NCBI GenBank assembly: GCA_905233375.1
Contig: CAJOEJ010000001.1
Coordinates: forward strand, 55,585-119,584
DNA length: 64,000 nt
Origin: Paludibacteraceae bacterium
GTDB lineage: Bacteria; Bacteroidota; Bacteroidia; Bacteroidales; Paludibacteraceae
Direction of reading: 5' to 3'
Of this stretch, positions 46,909-57,053 are shown piece by piece. Every line of letters begins with the position of its first letter. Positions within the stretch are counted from its first letter, which is position 1. Both the position numbers and the translations under genes were made by a program. The notes under the pieces were generated by a model. That model saw only the letters and a list, made by a program, of their open reading frames with translations, did no database searches and was not told the origin of the DNA.

Positions 46909-48777
46909 TCAGTCTGTTGGTTTGAGTTGGAGCAGGTAGTTCTTTTCGAACTTCGCCTCGATGAATGGGTGCGCTCCGTCCACGTCGTACTGCTTCGGTT
47001 CGTCCGCCGTGTATTCGACCGCCGTATAGTGCTTGTCCGCCTCCAGTCCGCGCAGCTCGATCGTGCCATCGAACGTATCGGCATAGAAAGCATAGTAGAG
47101 CGCGTCATGCTGACGGATAACGTGTGCCTCGGGGTAGTCGAACCCCCATGTATAGAGGTTCAGGTATTCTCCCCGCGCGAGGTCGTGCTCCTTGTATATC
47201 GCCATCCATTTGCGGATGAGCGCTTCTTTTTCCGGGGTGAGAACGAAAGGTCCGTCCGTCACGTCGGGGTTGTCGGCAGGGTAGGTGAACTTGGTTCCGA
47301 TGACGGAGCCCGTACCTATCTGCGAAGCAAAATCCGTACCGCCGTCCGTGAGCTCCACGTGGTCGCCGTAATAGGCGAGGTCAGGCGTCATGGCGGCGTA
47401 CGCTTTGCGTTTCATGCGTACCTGACGGGACGACATAGGGTCGGAAGCAACCGCCTGGTTGATATGCGGCAATAGGAAATAGTTGACGGCGCAGCCGCAA
47501 GGGCACACCTGAACGACGGCGTGCGGTTTGTAGGCACGCGCCTGCTGATATACTTTTTCAAAATATACCGGCATCTTCTCCGGCGCTTCCCACGGGTCGT
47601 CCAGTTCGGCTGTCTCGCCGTAGTCCGGCATGCAGCAGTTGAGATGCTGGCCGTCAATCTTGAGTCCGTCGAAGTTCCAGGTGTCGAGGAACATTTTCAG
47701 CAGGTCGCTGGTGTAGGCATCGGTCGCCTGGCTGACGGGCGACAGATACCAGCTGTCCCACCAGGTGATGAACTCCGGAGCCCACTCGGCGGTGCGCAGC
47801 AGCATCTCGGGATGCTCTTTGAGAATCTGCGTACCCGGATCGGCAGCCAGAGGTGCCCACCATAGTTTGGCTTTGAGCCCGTGGCTGTGGACGGCGTTGG
47901 TGATACGGCGCATGTCTTTGTCTCCTCCGGGGAAACGGCTGTTCGTCTTCCAGTCGCCTTCAGCGATTTGGTATCCGTCATCCACATCAACCCATTTGAA
48001 TCCGAGTTCGGTCACCTTGTCCAGCGTCCCCACCACCTCGTCGATGGTGAACGTCCGCTCGTATCCCCATGCACACCAGACGGGTTCGAACGACTCGTCC
48101 TCAGACGGTTGCATGTGTATGTTTTCGTGCGTCTGCATGTATTGGGAGAAGACACGCAAGGCATTGAAATAATCACCTTTGTGCGTGAGCCGGAACGCCT
48201 TGAAGCACTGCATCGTATCGCCCGCAGCCAGGGTCACCGGTTCCGGCAGCGTGTAGCGAAGCGCCATGGAGACCTGCTTGCCGTACCGTTTCCATTCGAC
48301 AGGCATGGAAATCATCTTCAGTACCGGCTCGAACAAACCGATGGCGATACCGCCGTTGCGTTGCCATATATCGACCATGGGGATACCGCCTCCGTAGTCG
48401 GTGTTGTTCATGCCGAGGTAGTTCTCCTTGCTGAATCCTTCGGTCACCGGCAGCACCCAGTCCAGCCGCTCGGCGGAGCTGCTCGGCTGGAGCGACCATA
48501 CGACGGTGTCTTCGGGCGTTACGACCGTGCGGCACAACTCATAAGCCTTGACGGTGACGGGCTTGCCTTCGTTCACGAAATAGGTCTCTATCACCTCCAG
48601 TCCTTCGACTCCTTCGACGGGTGTCACGGTGCGGTGCTTGACGACGCGCATGCCGTTTTCGCTAAAGGGGAATGACTGCATATCTGCTTCCTCGCATACA
48701 AGCCGCTCCGTGTCTGTCCGGGGCGCACATGCCGCAAAAGCTGCCGCTACAAGGATAATATAGAATAATTTTCTCAT
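46909..48777 (-). CDS. Alpha-galactosidase-like glycoside hydrolase (GH36-like)
   Basis: WCAWGYERTFTIDEVVGTLDKVTELGFKWVDVDDGYQ...LKAKLWWAPL...WNFDGLKIDGQHLNCC. Confidence 0.88.
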   Translation of the reverse strand: MRKLFYIILVAAAFAACAPRTDTERLVCEEADMQSFPFSENGMRVVKHRTVTPVEGVEGLEVIETYFVNEGKPVTVKAYELCRTVVTPEDTVVWSLQPSSSAERLDWVLPVTEGFSKENYLGMNNTDYGGGIPMVDIWQRNGGIAIGLFEPVLKMISMPVEWKRYGKQVSMALRYTLPEPVTLAAGDTMQCFKAFRLTHKGDYFNALRVFSQYMQTHENIHMQPSEDESFEPVWCAWGYERTFTIDEVVGTLDKVTELGFKWVDVDDGYQIAEGDWKTNSRFPGGDKDMRRITNAVHSHGLKAKLWWAPLAADPGTQILKEHPEMLLRTAEWAPEFITWWDSWYLSPVSQATDAYTSDLLKMFLDTWNFDGLKIDGQHLNCCMPDYGETAELDDPWEAPEKMPVYFEKVYQQARAYKPHAVVQVCPCGCAVNYFLLPHINQAVASDPMSSRQVRMKRKAYAAMTPDLAYYGDHVELTDGGTDFASQIGTGSVIGTKFTYPADNPDVTDGPFVLTPEKEALIRKWMAIYKEHDLARGEYLNLYTWGFDYPEAHVIRQHDALYYAFYADTFDGTIELRGLEADKHYTAVEYTADEPKQYDVDGAHPFIEAKFEKNYLLQLKPTD

Positions 48778-48819
48778 AACTTTTTCGTTTTACCGAAATA
48801 CCGGGTACCGGGATACCGA

Positions 48820-49923
48820 TTATTTATATTGGGTTAAAATCCGTTCCGCATTGTCGTGATACAGTTTCTTGAGCACCTCGTCCGGCAGGTTGAATCCGGA
48901 CAGCGCCCAGTGGTATTCCGATTCGGGCATGTAGAAATGCTCGTCGTTCGTTTCGAGTACGCGGAAGATGGTCTGGTACATCGGAGCGTCCATGCCGTTG
49001 TCCGTTCCGAACAACACGCGGTCCTGGTACTTGATGAGGAACTCGCGGGTCGCTCTCGGTGTGTGCGCCGATTCGGCTACGCGGGCGGAGATATCGAAAT
49101 AGAGGTTCGGATATTTGTCCAGCAGCGCTCCCAGCCGCGGCAGGTCGTGCGTCATGTTGAGATAGTGGCAGGCGATGAACAGCGTGTTCGGGTTCTCGCG
49201 TACGGCGTTCTCAAAGGTCTCCATGAGCTTGTCGTATCCGTAGCAGTTGGTGGTATCGACATGCCAGGTGACGGCATTGACCAAACCGTCATTCGTCTCA
49301 TCCATAGGCAGATACATCCAATAGGGCTCGGCAATATGAATACTGATTGGCATTTTCAGTTCGGCGCATTTCTCAATAAGCGGTTTCACACGCGGGTCGT
49401 CGATATGGATATCTTTTCCGTCCGCCGGACGGGCGTAGGTGTCTCCTTCGCCTTTGTCGCCTAACTCACCGACACCGACTGCTCCTAATTCCTTGCAGCG
49501 CTCCAGTGCCGCAAGCGCATTGGCAGGCCATTCGTCCCCGTCGATACCCGTATAATCGAAGCAACACCAGAAGCGGAAATGATCCTTGTACGGCGCATAT
49601 GCCTCCACGAACTCCTCGAACGGACGACCGATCCACGAGCAGTGCATGATGGCGGTGTTGAGCACGCCGACCTCATCCATCGTCTTGCACCAGGCGGCTA
49701 TCTCCTCCTCATTGGCGGCATAGTCATGCGCGTGCATGTCGATGATGTCAAACTTGGCACGGGGAACAAAAGTCTTAGGGATATTATTCACCACCTGCGG
49801 GGCGAAATCTTTCAGCAGAATGGTGTTGACCGGATTCTCCGGTGTCTGATCGCTGGTTGCTGAGGGCTTGCATGCTGTCATCAGCAGTGCTACAGCAAGG
49901 AAAAAATAAATAACATGTTTCAT
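48820..49923 (-). CDS. Amidohydrolase-family lipoprotein
   Basis: FDIIDMHAHDY...IACHYLNMTHDLPRLGALLDKYPNLYFDISARVAESAHTPRATREFLIKYQDRVLFGTDNG; start MKHVIYFF. Confidence 0.85.
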   Translation of the reverse strand: MKHVIYFFLAVALLMTACKPSATSDQTPENPVNTILLKDFAPQVVNNIPKTFVPRAKFDIIDMHAHDYAANEEEIAAWCKTMDEVGVLNTAIMHCSWIGRPFEEFVEAYAPYKDHFRFWCCFDYTGIDGDEWPANALAALERCKELGAVGVGELGDKGEGDTYARPADGKDIHIDDPRVKPLIEKCAELKMPISIHIAEPYWMYLPMDETNDGLVNAVTWHVDTTNCYGYDKLMETFENAVRENPNTLFIACHYLNMTHDLPRLGALLDKYPNLYFDISARVAESAHTPRATREFLIKYQDRVLFGTDNGMDAPMYQTIFRVLETNDEHFYMPESEYHWALSGFNLPDEVLKKLYHDNAERILTQYK

Positions 49924-49950
49924 GGCGTCTGTTTGTTTCAATTTTGCGTG

Positions 49951-49982
49951 CAAAATTACAACTTTTTCGGGAATTATGCAAT
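49951..49982 (-). promoter_or_regulatory. Promoter of the susCD-containing operon (weak -33)
   Basis: reverse TAATTTTG at 49951-49958. Confidence 0.45.
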
Positions 49983-50100
49983 ATGTTTTGAAATGTTTTA
50001 TGACATACTTTCGAAAGAAATTTCGTTAAAAGACATAGTATCAGTGCTTTGATGTGTATAAAAGCCCTTTCGCAATGTTTCGAAAAATGAGTTCGAAACA
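49981..50100. promoter_or_regulatory. Candidate DeoR-family operator cluster
   Basis: tatgttttgaaatg..actttcgaaagaaatttcgtt and tgtttcgaaaaatgagttcgaaaca; shared words with 61093-61190. Confidence 0.5.
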
Positions 50101-50107
50101 TTTTTTA

Positions 50108-50139
50108 TTTGCGTATTTCAAAAAATATTTGTAACTTTG
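50108..50139 (+). promoter_or_regulatory. Bacteroidetes-type promoter of the DeoR gene
   Basis: TTTG 50108-50111, TAACTTTG 50132-50139. Confidence 0.65.
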
Positions 50140-50163
50140 CAGCCGAAATGACAAAACGGCATT

Positions 50164-50940
50164 ATGAATCCTTCATCCGCAAAAGAGCGCAGAGCTTTTA
50201 TCCTGCGTCAACTGGAACAGCTTGGTGAGGTCAGTGTAACCGACCTGAGTAACACAACCGGCATCTCGGAGGTGACCATCCGCAAGGATCTGACCATCCT
50301 GCAGGCGCGTCATTTATTGTTACGTACGCGCGGAGGTGCGATGCGCAAGCCCGTCGAGAACCTCAACGAGGACACCACGATCGCCAAAAAACGCATGTTC
50401 AATGTGCGGGAGAAAGAGCGAATCGGGGAGGCGGCAGCCAAGATGATTAATGACGGGGACGTCATCATGCTGGACTCGGGCACGACGACGCTGGAGGTTG
50501 CCCGCCATTTAGGCAGGTTCCACAACCTGCGTATCCTCACCAATTCGATGCATATTGCTACCGAACTGCTCAATTACAAGCAGTTTGACGTGGTTTTGTT
50601 AGGCGGCAACGTGCGTGTCAACAGCCAGTCCACAGTCGGACCCCTTGCCTTGTCCGTCCTGCATAATTTCAGCCGCTACAAACTGTTTCTCGGCGTTGAT
50701 TCTTTCTCGCTGGAAAACGGTATATCGACCCCCAACCTCGAGGAAGCGCTGCTTAACCAGCTCATGATCCAGCAGGCGGAGAAGGTGATAGCCGTTTTTG
50801 ACTCCTCCAAATTCAACAAACGCAGTTATGTGCATGTAGCGGATGTGCAGGAAATCGACTGTATCATTACCGATCGGGCGATACCGGTCGGTATGAGTGC
50901 CAAACTCCGCGCCTTGGGCATTGAGGTGAAAACCGTGTGA
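50164..50940 (+). CDS. DeoR/GlpR (AgaR-like) transcriptional regulator
   Basis: RRAFILRQLEQLGEVSVTDLSNTTGISEVTIRKDLTILQARHLLLRTRGGA...MLDSGTTTLEVARHL. Confidence 0.95.
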   Translation: MNPSSAKERRAFILRQLEQLGEVSVTDLSNTTGISEVTIRKDLTILQARHLLLRTRGGAMRKPVENLNEDTTIAKKRMFNVREKERIGEAAAKMINDGDVIMLDSGTTTLEVARHLGRFHNLRILTNSMHIATELLNYKQFDVVLLGGNVRVNSQSTVGPLALSVLHNFSRYKLFLGVDSFSLENGISTPNLEEALLNQLMIQQAEKVIAVFDSSKFNKRSYVHVADVQEIDCIITDRAIPVGMSAKLRALGIEVKTV

Positions 50941-50962
50941 CGGCTGACTGTGTTTCACAAAC

Positions 50963-50998
50963 GAAACGACCCACATCGCTGTGAGCCGTTTCTTTTGT
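50963..50998 (+). terminator. Intrinsic terminator of the DeoR gene
   Basis: gaaacgacccacatcgctgtgagccgtttcttttgtt. Confidence 0.75.
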
Positions 50999-51055
50999 TC
51001 TGAAAGTAAGGTTCTCGGGACATGGTCCCGTGATGGTTCTGTTATAAACTTCACT

Positions 51056-52684
51056 TTAGAGGGCGGTACCCAGTACATTGTACTTCACGCCGTCGCGGAT
51101 GATGATGAGTTGTCCGTTCTCAATCATCTTCTCTATCTGCGTAGCCGCTTCGATATTGGTGATAGCGGTAACTACATCATTCAGCGAAGCGAACCATTGA
51201 TTCTTGTAGAAATACGGTCTGCCTTCCTTCGCGTCTGTAAGAGAGAGATTTGCAGTCTGGTTTCCGTCACCCCCGTTACCATTATTGAAGATGATACTGG
51301 TGCGGTTGTCTTGTACCACATAGGAGTAGATCTGGTAGCCCCAAATCGTTTGCTCGGTCAAGGTCATCTGCTCACCCGGCCATCCTGCAACTTCAGGACT
51401 CCATGCATAAGCGTGTACATTTGTCCAGTTGGGAGTGTTAACGAAGTAAACGGTGATATCCACCAAGTCAGGGAAGGTGATATCCAGTTTCTTCTCAGCT
51501 ATCGTCCATGTGAAGGTGTAGTCACCTGCCTTGTCGATCTGGAGCCAGAACGCTTCTTCCGAAGTAGCCTCGTGGTCGATATTGCTTGCGCTGGTCCATC
51601 CGCGGTGGAAACCGTACCATCCGCTATCATCCGGTGCAATGCAGTATGCCTTGTCGCCAACAAGCACCTTGAAGCCGTAGCCGCTGTTATCGTTCATATC
51701 CAGATGGATGGTAATGCTTGCCGTCAGTTGGTCTTCTGCCGGTACGAGTTCGTCACCTGCCCAACTGTTCATGTCACCGATAATAGCCATGTACGGCAGT
51801 TCTACAGCGGGAGCAGCAATAGTAATGCTGTTCAGCACTGCTTCTGACCATTGAATAGCATTCGTGAGGTGCACGATATAATTACCGGCAGCGGGTACAG
51901 TGATAGTGCCGAGTTCTTTAATACCAGTGTCACCTTTTTGACCACCTTCATTCACAGCACCGTAGCTTGTCTCTTCATCCTCTCCGATCAGTTCTACACC
52001 ATAGTTGTGACCGTTGGAAGCGGTAATATCAATCGTGACATTGTAAGTGCCTGCTTCAGCAAAACTTACGTTCCAATTAGCATACTCATTGGGAGCCGTG
52101 CTCGGTTTAAAAGCGATAGCGCCGTCTGTTAGCGAGGCGTTTGCAGACAATTCTGCATAAGCAGGAAGCAGTGTTCCCGGTAATGCAACCGAAACACCTG
52201 AATAGTTTGCTTCGAAGATCACATCTTTGAGTTTCATAGCCGACCAAGCGGTAGCAGCGTGTGCACGTACTTTGTAATTACCTGCTTCCAAATCACGCAT
52301 GTCTATAGACCCGATAGGGTAGTGTCCGCACTGACCGGATGAACCTTTGTAACGCAGTGATTTAACTGTATCACCGGCTTGGTTGAGGACGTAGAGTTGT
52401 ACGCGCCAGCTGTTCGTGTTATACACATCCACAGCGAGATTGTACTGAATCGATTCAATCGTTACATCCCACTCTGCATAGAGAAGCGTGTCGTTAGCAC
52501 TGTCATGAGCGCCCATGTCGAAGTACGTTCCGGCGTAGTCTCCTTCAGTTAATACGAAGTCAGGCATGCCCTCGGAACGGAAACCTACGTTTGTAACATC
52601 CAGCGTTGCTGGGAGAACAACGGGGTCTGCACTAACTGCAACTGCTACCAGCGCTGCAGCGAAGATTGAGAGAATTTTTCTCAT
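51056..52684 (-). CDS. Exported protein with CBM-like modules, a CBM26-like domain and GQL-type tail
   Basis: VYFVNTPNWTNVHAYAWSPEVAGWPGEQMT starch-binding signature; C-terminus EKMIENGQLIIIRDGVKYNVLGTAL. Confidence 0.75.
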   Translation of the reverse strand: MRKILSIFAAALVAVAVSADPVVLPATLDVTNVGFRSEGMPDFVLTEGDYAGTYFDMGAHDSANDTLLYAEWDVTIESIQYNLAVDVYNTNSWRVQLYVLNQAGDTVKSLRYKGSSGQCGHYPIGSIDMRDLEAGNYKVRAHAATAWSAMKLKDVIFEANYSGVSVALPGTLLPAYAELSANASLTDGAIAFKPSTAPNEYANWNVSFAEAGTYNVTIDITASNGHNYGVELIGEDEETSYGAVNEGGQKGDTGIKELGTITVPAAGNYIVHLTNAIQWSEAVLNSITIAAPAVELPYMAIIGDMNSWAGDELVPAEDQLTASITIHLDMNDNSGYGFKVLVGDKAYCIAPDDSGWYGFHRGWTSASNIDHEATSEEAFWLQIDKAGDYTFTWTIAEKKLDITFPDLVDITVYFVNTPNWTNVHAYAWSPEVAGWPGEQMTLTEQTIWGYQIYSYVVQDNRTSIIFNNGNGGDGNQTANLSLTDAKEGRPYFYKNQWFASLNDVVTAITNIEAATQIEKMIENGQLIIIRDGVKYNVLGTAL

Positions 52685-52744
52685 AATCATTAAATTTTAA
52701 AAAGGTTAATAAAAGGATTAATTAGTTAGTAACTATGCGGTACG

Positions 52745-55700
52745 TTATTGGGCAATTTTCTGCCCAATAACGTTATAAGTCATTCCGTTTTTCTTGATAA
52801 AAAGTTGTCCGTCGCGGATGAATTTCTCGCTTTGCGAGGGGTTGCTCATAAAGGTGTTGTCGGTGCTCTCGTACCAGCTGCGGCGGTTGTTCTTGACGCG
52901 GATGGTATTGTACACCTCTTTGTTGCCGTTCTCGTCCGTTTTGTAGGTAACGACTTCGATATAGTCGCTCGTCACGTTGAAGCGGCTGTAAGAGGGCGTA
53001 CCGGGTTGACCGAACTTGGAGGTGAACAGGTCGAAGTAGTTAGGCACGTTGTGGTGCTTCCAGTCGAACCAGTCTTCCTGATTGGCGGAGTACTGGCTCT
53101 CGAGGGTAGCACGGCTCTTGGGCTCGTAGCGTTTGCGTCCGCAGGTAGCGCCGATGAAGTACAGGGTACCGTCGTTGGTGGTGAAAGTACCTCCTTCGAG
53201 ACCGGTCTTGTTGTCGCTGTTACCCCACTGGGTGTTGTCTTCGGGGCGTACGCGCACGGTGTCGGTGACGGATCCGGGAACGACGGTCCATGTATCCGGA
53301 TCGACCGGACCGATGACTTCGTAGCAGTGGTCGTGTCCCTGGATAGCGAGGTCGATACCGCACTCTTTGAGGATCGGCAGCATCATGTTACGCAGCAGCG
53401 GTGCGTCGCTGTCCAAGTGGTGGTCGGCGCCGGAGAAGAGGTTCTTGTGGGTCAGCGTGACGCGGTACTTGGTGTTGGGGTGCTGCTCTATCTGGTCAAG
53501 GAACCAGTTGCGTACGTCGGTGGAGAGGTAGGTCGAAGCCATGCCCTCTTCGCTACTGCCATGTGCGCGCCACCAGTCTTCCACCGAATAAACGAGGAAG
53601 AGGACGTCGCCATAGACGAAGCTGTAGGTCACGCCGTGGAACTGCGGTTTGGTGGTCGCTATCTCATAGAAATTATGGTCGGTATTGAAGTGGTAGTCAT
53701 AATTGAGGTTGTTGCTCACGTCATGGTTACCGCCGGTGGGAACAAAAGCCATCTTGTTCAATGCCGGACGCATGGCTCCTTCGAACCAGCGTTCCCACTG
53801 CCACTCGGAGTTCTCATCGTCACCGGTCTCGACGAAGTCGCCCGGGAAGACGCAGAACTTGGCATCGGGTTCGTTTTGGGCAACCGCCCTGGCGCACTGG
53901 TTCGCCTGCTCGATATACTCGGCATTATGGATGTGGCTGTCAGTCATGTAGAGGAACGAGAAGCCGCGTTGCTGCTCGTCCTTGGTGACGAACTGTCCGA
54001 TCTCGCTCCAGTGTCCCGGATAGCCGGCACGCCAGCTGTAAGTGGTACCGGGTTGGAGGTTCTGCGCCAGCGCCTTGTGGCTCACGTAGGTGAACTTGGT
54101 GTTGCGCGGCAGTCCCGCTGCGGTACAGATGTCATATTTGGGGCTTTCCGATGCCTGAATCGGCGTGTAGTGGAGCGGAATAGTGGTGGTCGGAGTGGCT
54201 TGGAAAGAGAAGACGCAGTCGCAGGTTTCAAAGTCCTCTGCAGTGGCATTCGCCGAGGGGATGAGTTGTACCACACCGTTGTTGATGCCCTCGTTGGTGA
54301 ACCAGCAGAATCCCATCTGCGTTGCCGGGTCGCCGTTGAAGGTGGCGATCAGGTTGTACGGTTCTTCCTTGCCTACCAGTTGGGCAATTTTCTCCTGCAT
54401 AGCGGCTACTTTCGCCGGGATGACGCTCAGATCCACGTCTTCGCCCAGGCTGTCGATGCGCGCTTCCTCTTTGGCTACGAGGAACTCGATGAACGAAGGA
54501 ATCGTATATTCACCCATCTTATAGAGCGAGTCGGCTTCCACTACCTCGTGCGGGTATTTAACCGGCGGAACGGGCAGGATGATGACCAGTGCGGACGCCG
54601 AGAAGTGTCCTTCCATCGTCTCTACGTGTGCGGTCGTGCGACCTACCGCGAGTGCGGTGATCTTGCCGTTCTGGATAGAGGCGACAGTGGGGTCGTCGAT
54701 GGTCCATGTCACGCGTTTGTTGTCGGCGTTAGCCGGCTCAACCTGCGCTACGAGGGTGCCTGTTCTGCCTACGATGATCTCAATGGAGTCCTGCAGGATC
54801 GAGACGCCGGTTACATCGATATGTACGGCATCCGGGTCATACTCATAGGCACCGAGATCGACGCCGGTTCCTTTGGGACGCGTGACACCTTTGATATCCG
54901 TTGCGGGCGCCTGCGTAGCGTCTCCTGCGTTCAGCAGCGGAGCGGAAGCGCTGGTGATGGCGAAATCAGCATCTTTGACAGCCGTCATCTCGGCATCCGT
55001 CCTGGGGAGTCCGACAAAAGCGGTGGGGTTGCGGAAGTTCGGACCGTCGGTGGCGTTGTTGTCTGCTGCGAGTCCGGTCGTCATACCCGTACCTATATCA
55101 GCGATATTGTTCGACGAACCGGTACCGGACGCAAGATAGTTATGGTTGGTAGCCGAACCGTTGGGTACCACATTGCCCCAGAAGACATTGTTCACGGCTT
55201 TACCCTCGATACGGCAGCCGCCGTAGCGACCTTCCACACCTTGGTTATTGCAAACGGTGTTGTTAATGAATGTACCCTTGCCGTAGAGGCATCCGTTGTA
55301 GTCCACCTGGTTGTTGTACAGCACGCAGTTACGTACGACGGTTCCGGCTCTGGAGTAGATGGTCACGCCGCCTTTGCAGCCGCGGAAGATACAGTTCTCA
55401 ATGAGCGTGTTGATATTTACGTTATCTTCGCATGATACCGCTGCGGCTTGCTGGCTGGCGGTGTTGTTGCAGTTCTCAAAGAGGCAGTTGCTGATGATCG
55501 TTTGTGCATTCGTGGACGGATCCACAAAGATACCTCCGGCTTTGGAGCCGCTGGTGCAGTTGCGGAAGACGCAGTTGTTCACGGTCATGTTACCGCGGAT
55601 GAACATTGCGGCACCTCCCCATTCGCTGTGGTTGGCGTTCTGGAAGACCATACCGTCAATCACATCGCGCTGAGTCGGGTCATCGTCGTACTTGACGAGC

Positions 55701-56011
55701 AGCCAGGCGGTGGCGCCTGTTCCGTCAATGACCGATTCGTACAACTCGGGGTCGCGGACACCTGTCTCGGCATTGTATCCGCCAAGCAGCGTTACACCGC
55801 TACCGATGGACAGCCGCTCGACATAGACACCTTCTGCAACAAACACGGTGTCGCCTGCTTCGCGTCCGCCGAGCGCGGATGCCACCGACGTGAGTGCATT
55901 CGCCCAGGATTTGCCGTCTCCGTTCGATCCGGTCGGAGACACATACCGGTTACTTGCTGACGCACACAGCATAGCTGTGCAAGCGGTCAAAAGAAGTAGG
56001 ATTTTCTTCAT
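52745..56011 (-). CDS. Exported right-handed beta-helix / Big2-like / calcineurin-like phosphoesterase fusion with GQL-type tail
   Basis: RYVSPTGSNGDGKSWANAL; VTWTIDDPTVASIQNGKITALAVGRTTAHV; TDSHIHNAEY...PGDFVETGDD...GGNHDVS...IQGHDHCYE; tail EKFIRDGQLFIKKNGMTYNVIGQKIAQ. Confidence 0.88.
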   Translation of the reverse strand: MKKILLLLTACTAMLCASASNRYVSPTGSNGDGKSWANALTSVASALGGREAGDTVFVAEGVYVERLSIGSGVTLLGGYNAETGVRDPELYESVIDGTGATAWLLVKYDDDPTQRDVIDGMVFQNANHSEWGGAAMFIRGNMTVNNCVFRNCTSGSKAGGIFVDPSTNAQTIISNCLFENCNNTASQQAAAVSCEDNVNINTLIENCIFRGCKGGVTIYSRAGTVVRNCVLYNNQVDYNGCLYGKGTFINNTVCNNQGVEGRYGGCRIEGKAVNNVFWGNVVPNGSATNHNYLASGTGSSNNIADIGTGMTTGLAADNNATDGPNFRNPTAFVGLPRTDAEMTAVKDADFAITSASAPLLNAGDATQAPATDIKGVTRPKGTGVDLGAYEYDPDAVHIDVTGVSILQDSIEIIVGRTGTLVAQVEPANADNKRVTWTIDDPTVASIQNGKITALAVGRTTAHVETMEGHFSASALVIILPVPPVKYPHEVVEADSLYKMGEYTIPSFIEFLVAKEEARIDSLGEDVDLSVIPAKVAAMQEKIAQLVGKEEPYNLIATFNGDPATQMGFCWFTNEGINNGVVQLIPSANATAEDFETCDCVFSFQATPTTTIPLHYTPIQASESPKYDICTAAGLPRNTKFTYVSHKALAQNLQPGTTYSWRAGYPGHWSEIGQFVTKDEQQRGFSFLYMTDSHIHNAEYIEQANQCARAVAQNEPDAKFCVFPGDFVETGDDENSEWQWERWFEGAMRPALNKMAFVPTGGNHDVSNNLNYDYHFNTDHNFYEIATTKPQFHGVTYSFVYGDVLFLVYSVEDWWRAHGSSEEGMASTYLSTDVRNWFLDQIEQHPNTKYRVTLTHKNLFSGADHHLDSDAPLLRNMMLPILKECGIDLAIQGHDHCYEVIGPVDPDTWTVVPGSVTDTVRVRPEDNTQWGNSDNKTGLEGGTFTTNDGTLYFIGATCGRKRYEPKSRATLESQYSANQEDWFDWKHHNVPNYFDLFTSKFGQPGTPSYSRFNVTSDYIEVVTYKTDENGNKEVYNTIRVKNNRRSWYESTDNTFMSNPSQSEKFIRDGQLFIKKNGMTYNVIGQKIAQ

Positions 56012-56048
56012 AATATTACATTGTTTTGGTTAGTTTGGTTCGTGTTGT

Positions 56049-56993
56049 TCAGCTCCATCCGAATCGTTCGCGTCCGATGCGCTCTACTTCCTCGCGGCAG
56101 GTGAAAGCGGTCGTGCCTCCGGCTGCGGTGGTGTTGACCGCACCGGTCATGTTGCCGTACTCCTGACACTTGTCCAGAGGATCTCCTGCGGCGAGCCGGC
56201 TGATGAATCCGCTATTGAAACTGTCGCCAGCGCCGATGCAATCGACTACATGGTCGTTGAGCAGCGCTTTCTGCATCCGGTCGGGTTGACCCTTGCGCAT
56301 CAGTAAGCTACCCTTACTGCCGCATTTGATCACCGCCGCATTGGCATATGGACGGATCTTCTCGATAGCTTCGTCAAGCGTCTCGCTGCGGGTGAGGAAC
56401 TTGAGTTCCGTCTCGTTGGGCATGAATACGGTCAGCATCGGCAGCACCGCCTTATAGTCCAGGTCCCATGCCTCCACCGGATCCCATTGGGTATCCAGCG
56501 AAGTGGTCACCCCGTAGGCTTGGCACAACTCGAGAATCTTCATCAGGTCGCGCTTCACGCCGCTCTGCATGAAGATGGACGATATATGAATATGTTTCGC
56601 CTCTTTGAAAACCTCCGGGTTGATATCTGCCAGTGACATGAAGTCCATCGCTCCCTGATACGTCAGGTTAGCGCGGTCTTCGTCGTAACTCATGCAGATG
56701 GTAGCTCCGGTAGCATATTGGTTCTGCCGGATGAGGTAGCGTGTATCAACCCCTTTGGCTTTCAGACTGCTCTCTACCAGGTCGCCGAAACTGTCGTTTC
56801 CGATCATGCCGCAGAATGCCACTTTGGCTCCCAATGCCGCTGCATTGGCGGCAAAGATAGCCGTTGAGCTGCCCAGAGTAAGGGTCATCTGCTTGGCAAA
56901 CTTCTCTTTGCCGATCTCCGGTTCGCCTTCAATCTGATTGAGTATCAGATCCACATTCAGTTCGCCTAATGCGATAATATCAAACTGTTTCAT
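56049..56993 (-). CDS. PfkB family carbohydrate kinase
   Basis: IIALGELNVDLIL...CGMIGNDSFGDLVESSL...VVDCIGAGDSFNSGFISRL. Confidence 0.95.
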   Translation of the reverse strand: MKQFDIIALGELNVDLILNQIEGEPEIGKEKFAKQMTLTLGSSTAIFAANAAALGAKVAFCGMIGNDSFGDLVESSLKAKGVDTRYLIRQNQYATGATICMSYDEDRANLTYQGAMDFMSLADINPEVFKEAKHIHISSIFMQSGVKRDLMKILELCQAYGVTTSLDTQWDPVEAWDLDYKAVLPMLTVFMPNETELKFLTRSETLDEAIEKIRPYANAAVIKCGSKGSLLMRKGQPDRMQKALLNDHVVDCIGAGDSFNSGFISRLAAGDPLDKCQEYGNMTGAVNTTAAGGTTAFTCREEVERIGRERFGWS

Positions 56994-57053
56994 AATACTG
57001 GTTCTTTTAGTTTTCGATATGTCGATATATCGTTATTCCGATAGTTCGAAAAA

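Noticed and set aside
52748-55435. 895-aa plus-strand ORF
   Set aside because: Antisense shadow of the phosphoesterase-fusion gene on the minus strand; composition (V/R/H-rich) is typical of a mirrored frame, with no recognisable domain.
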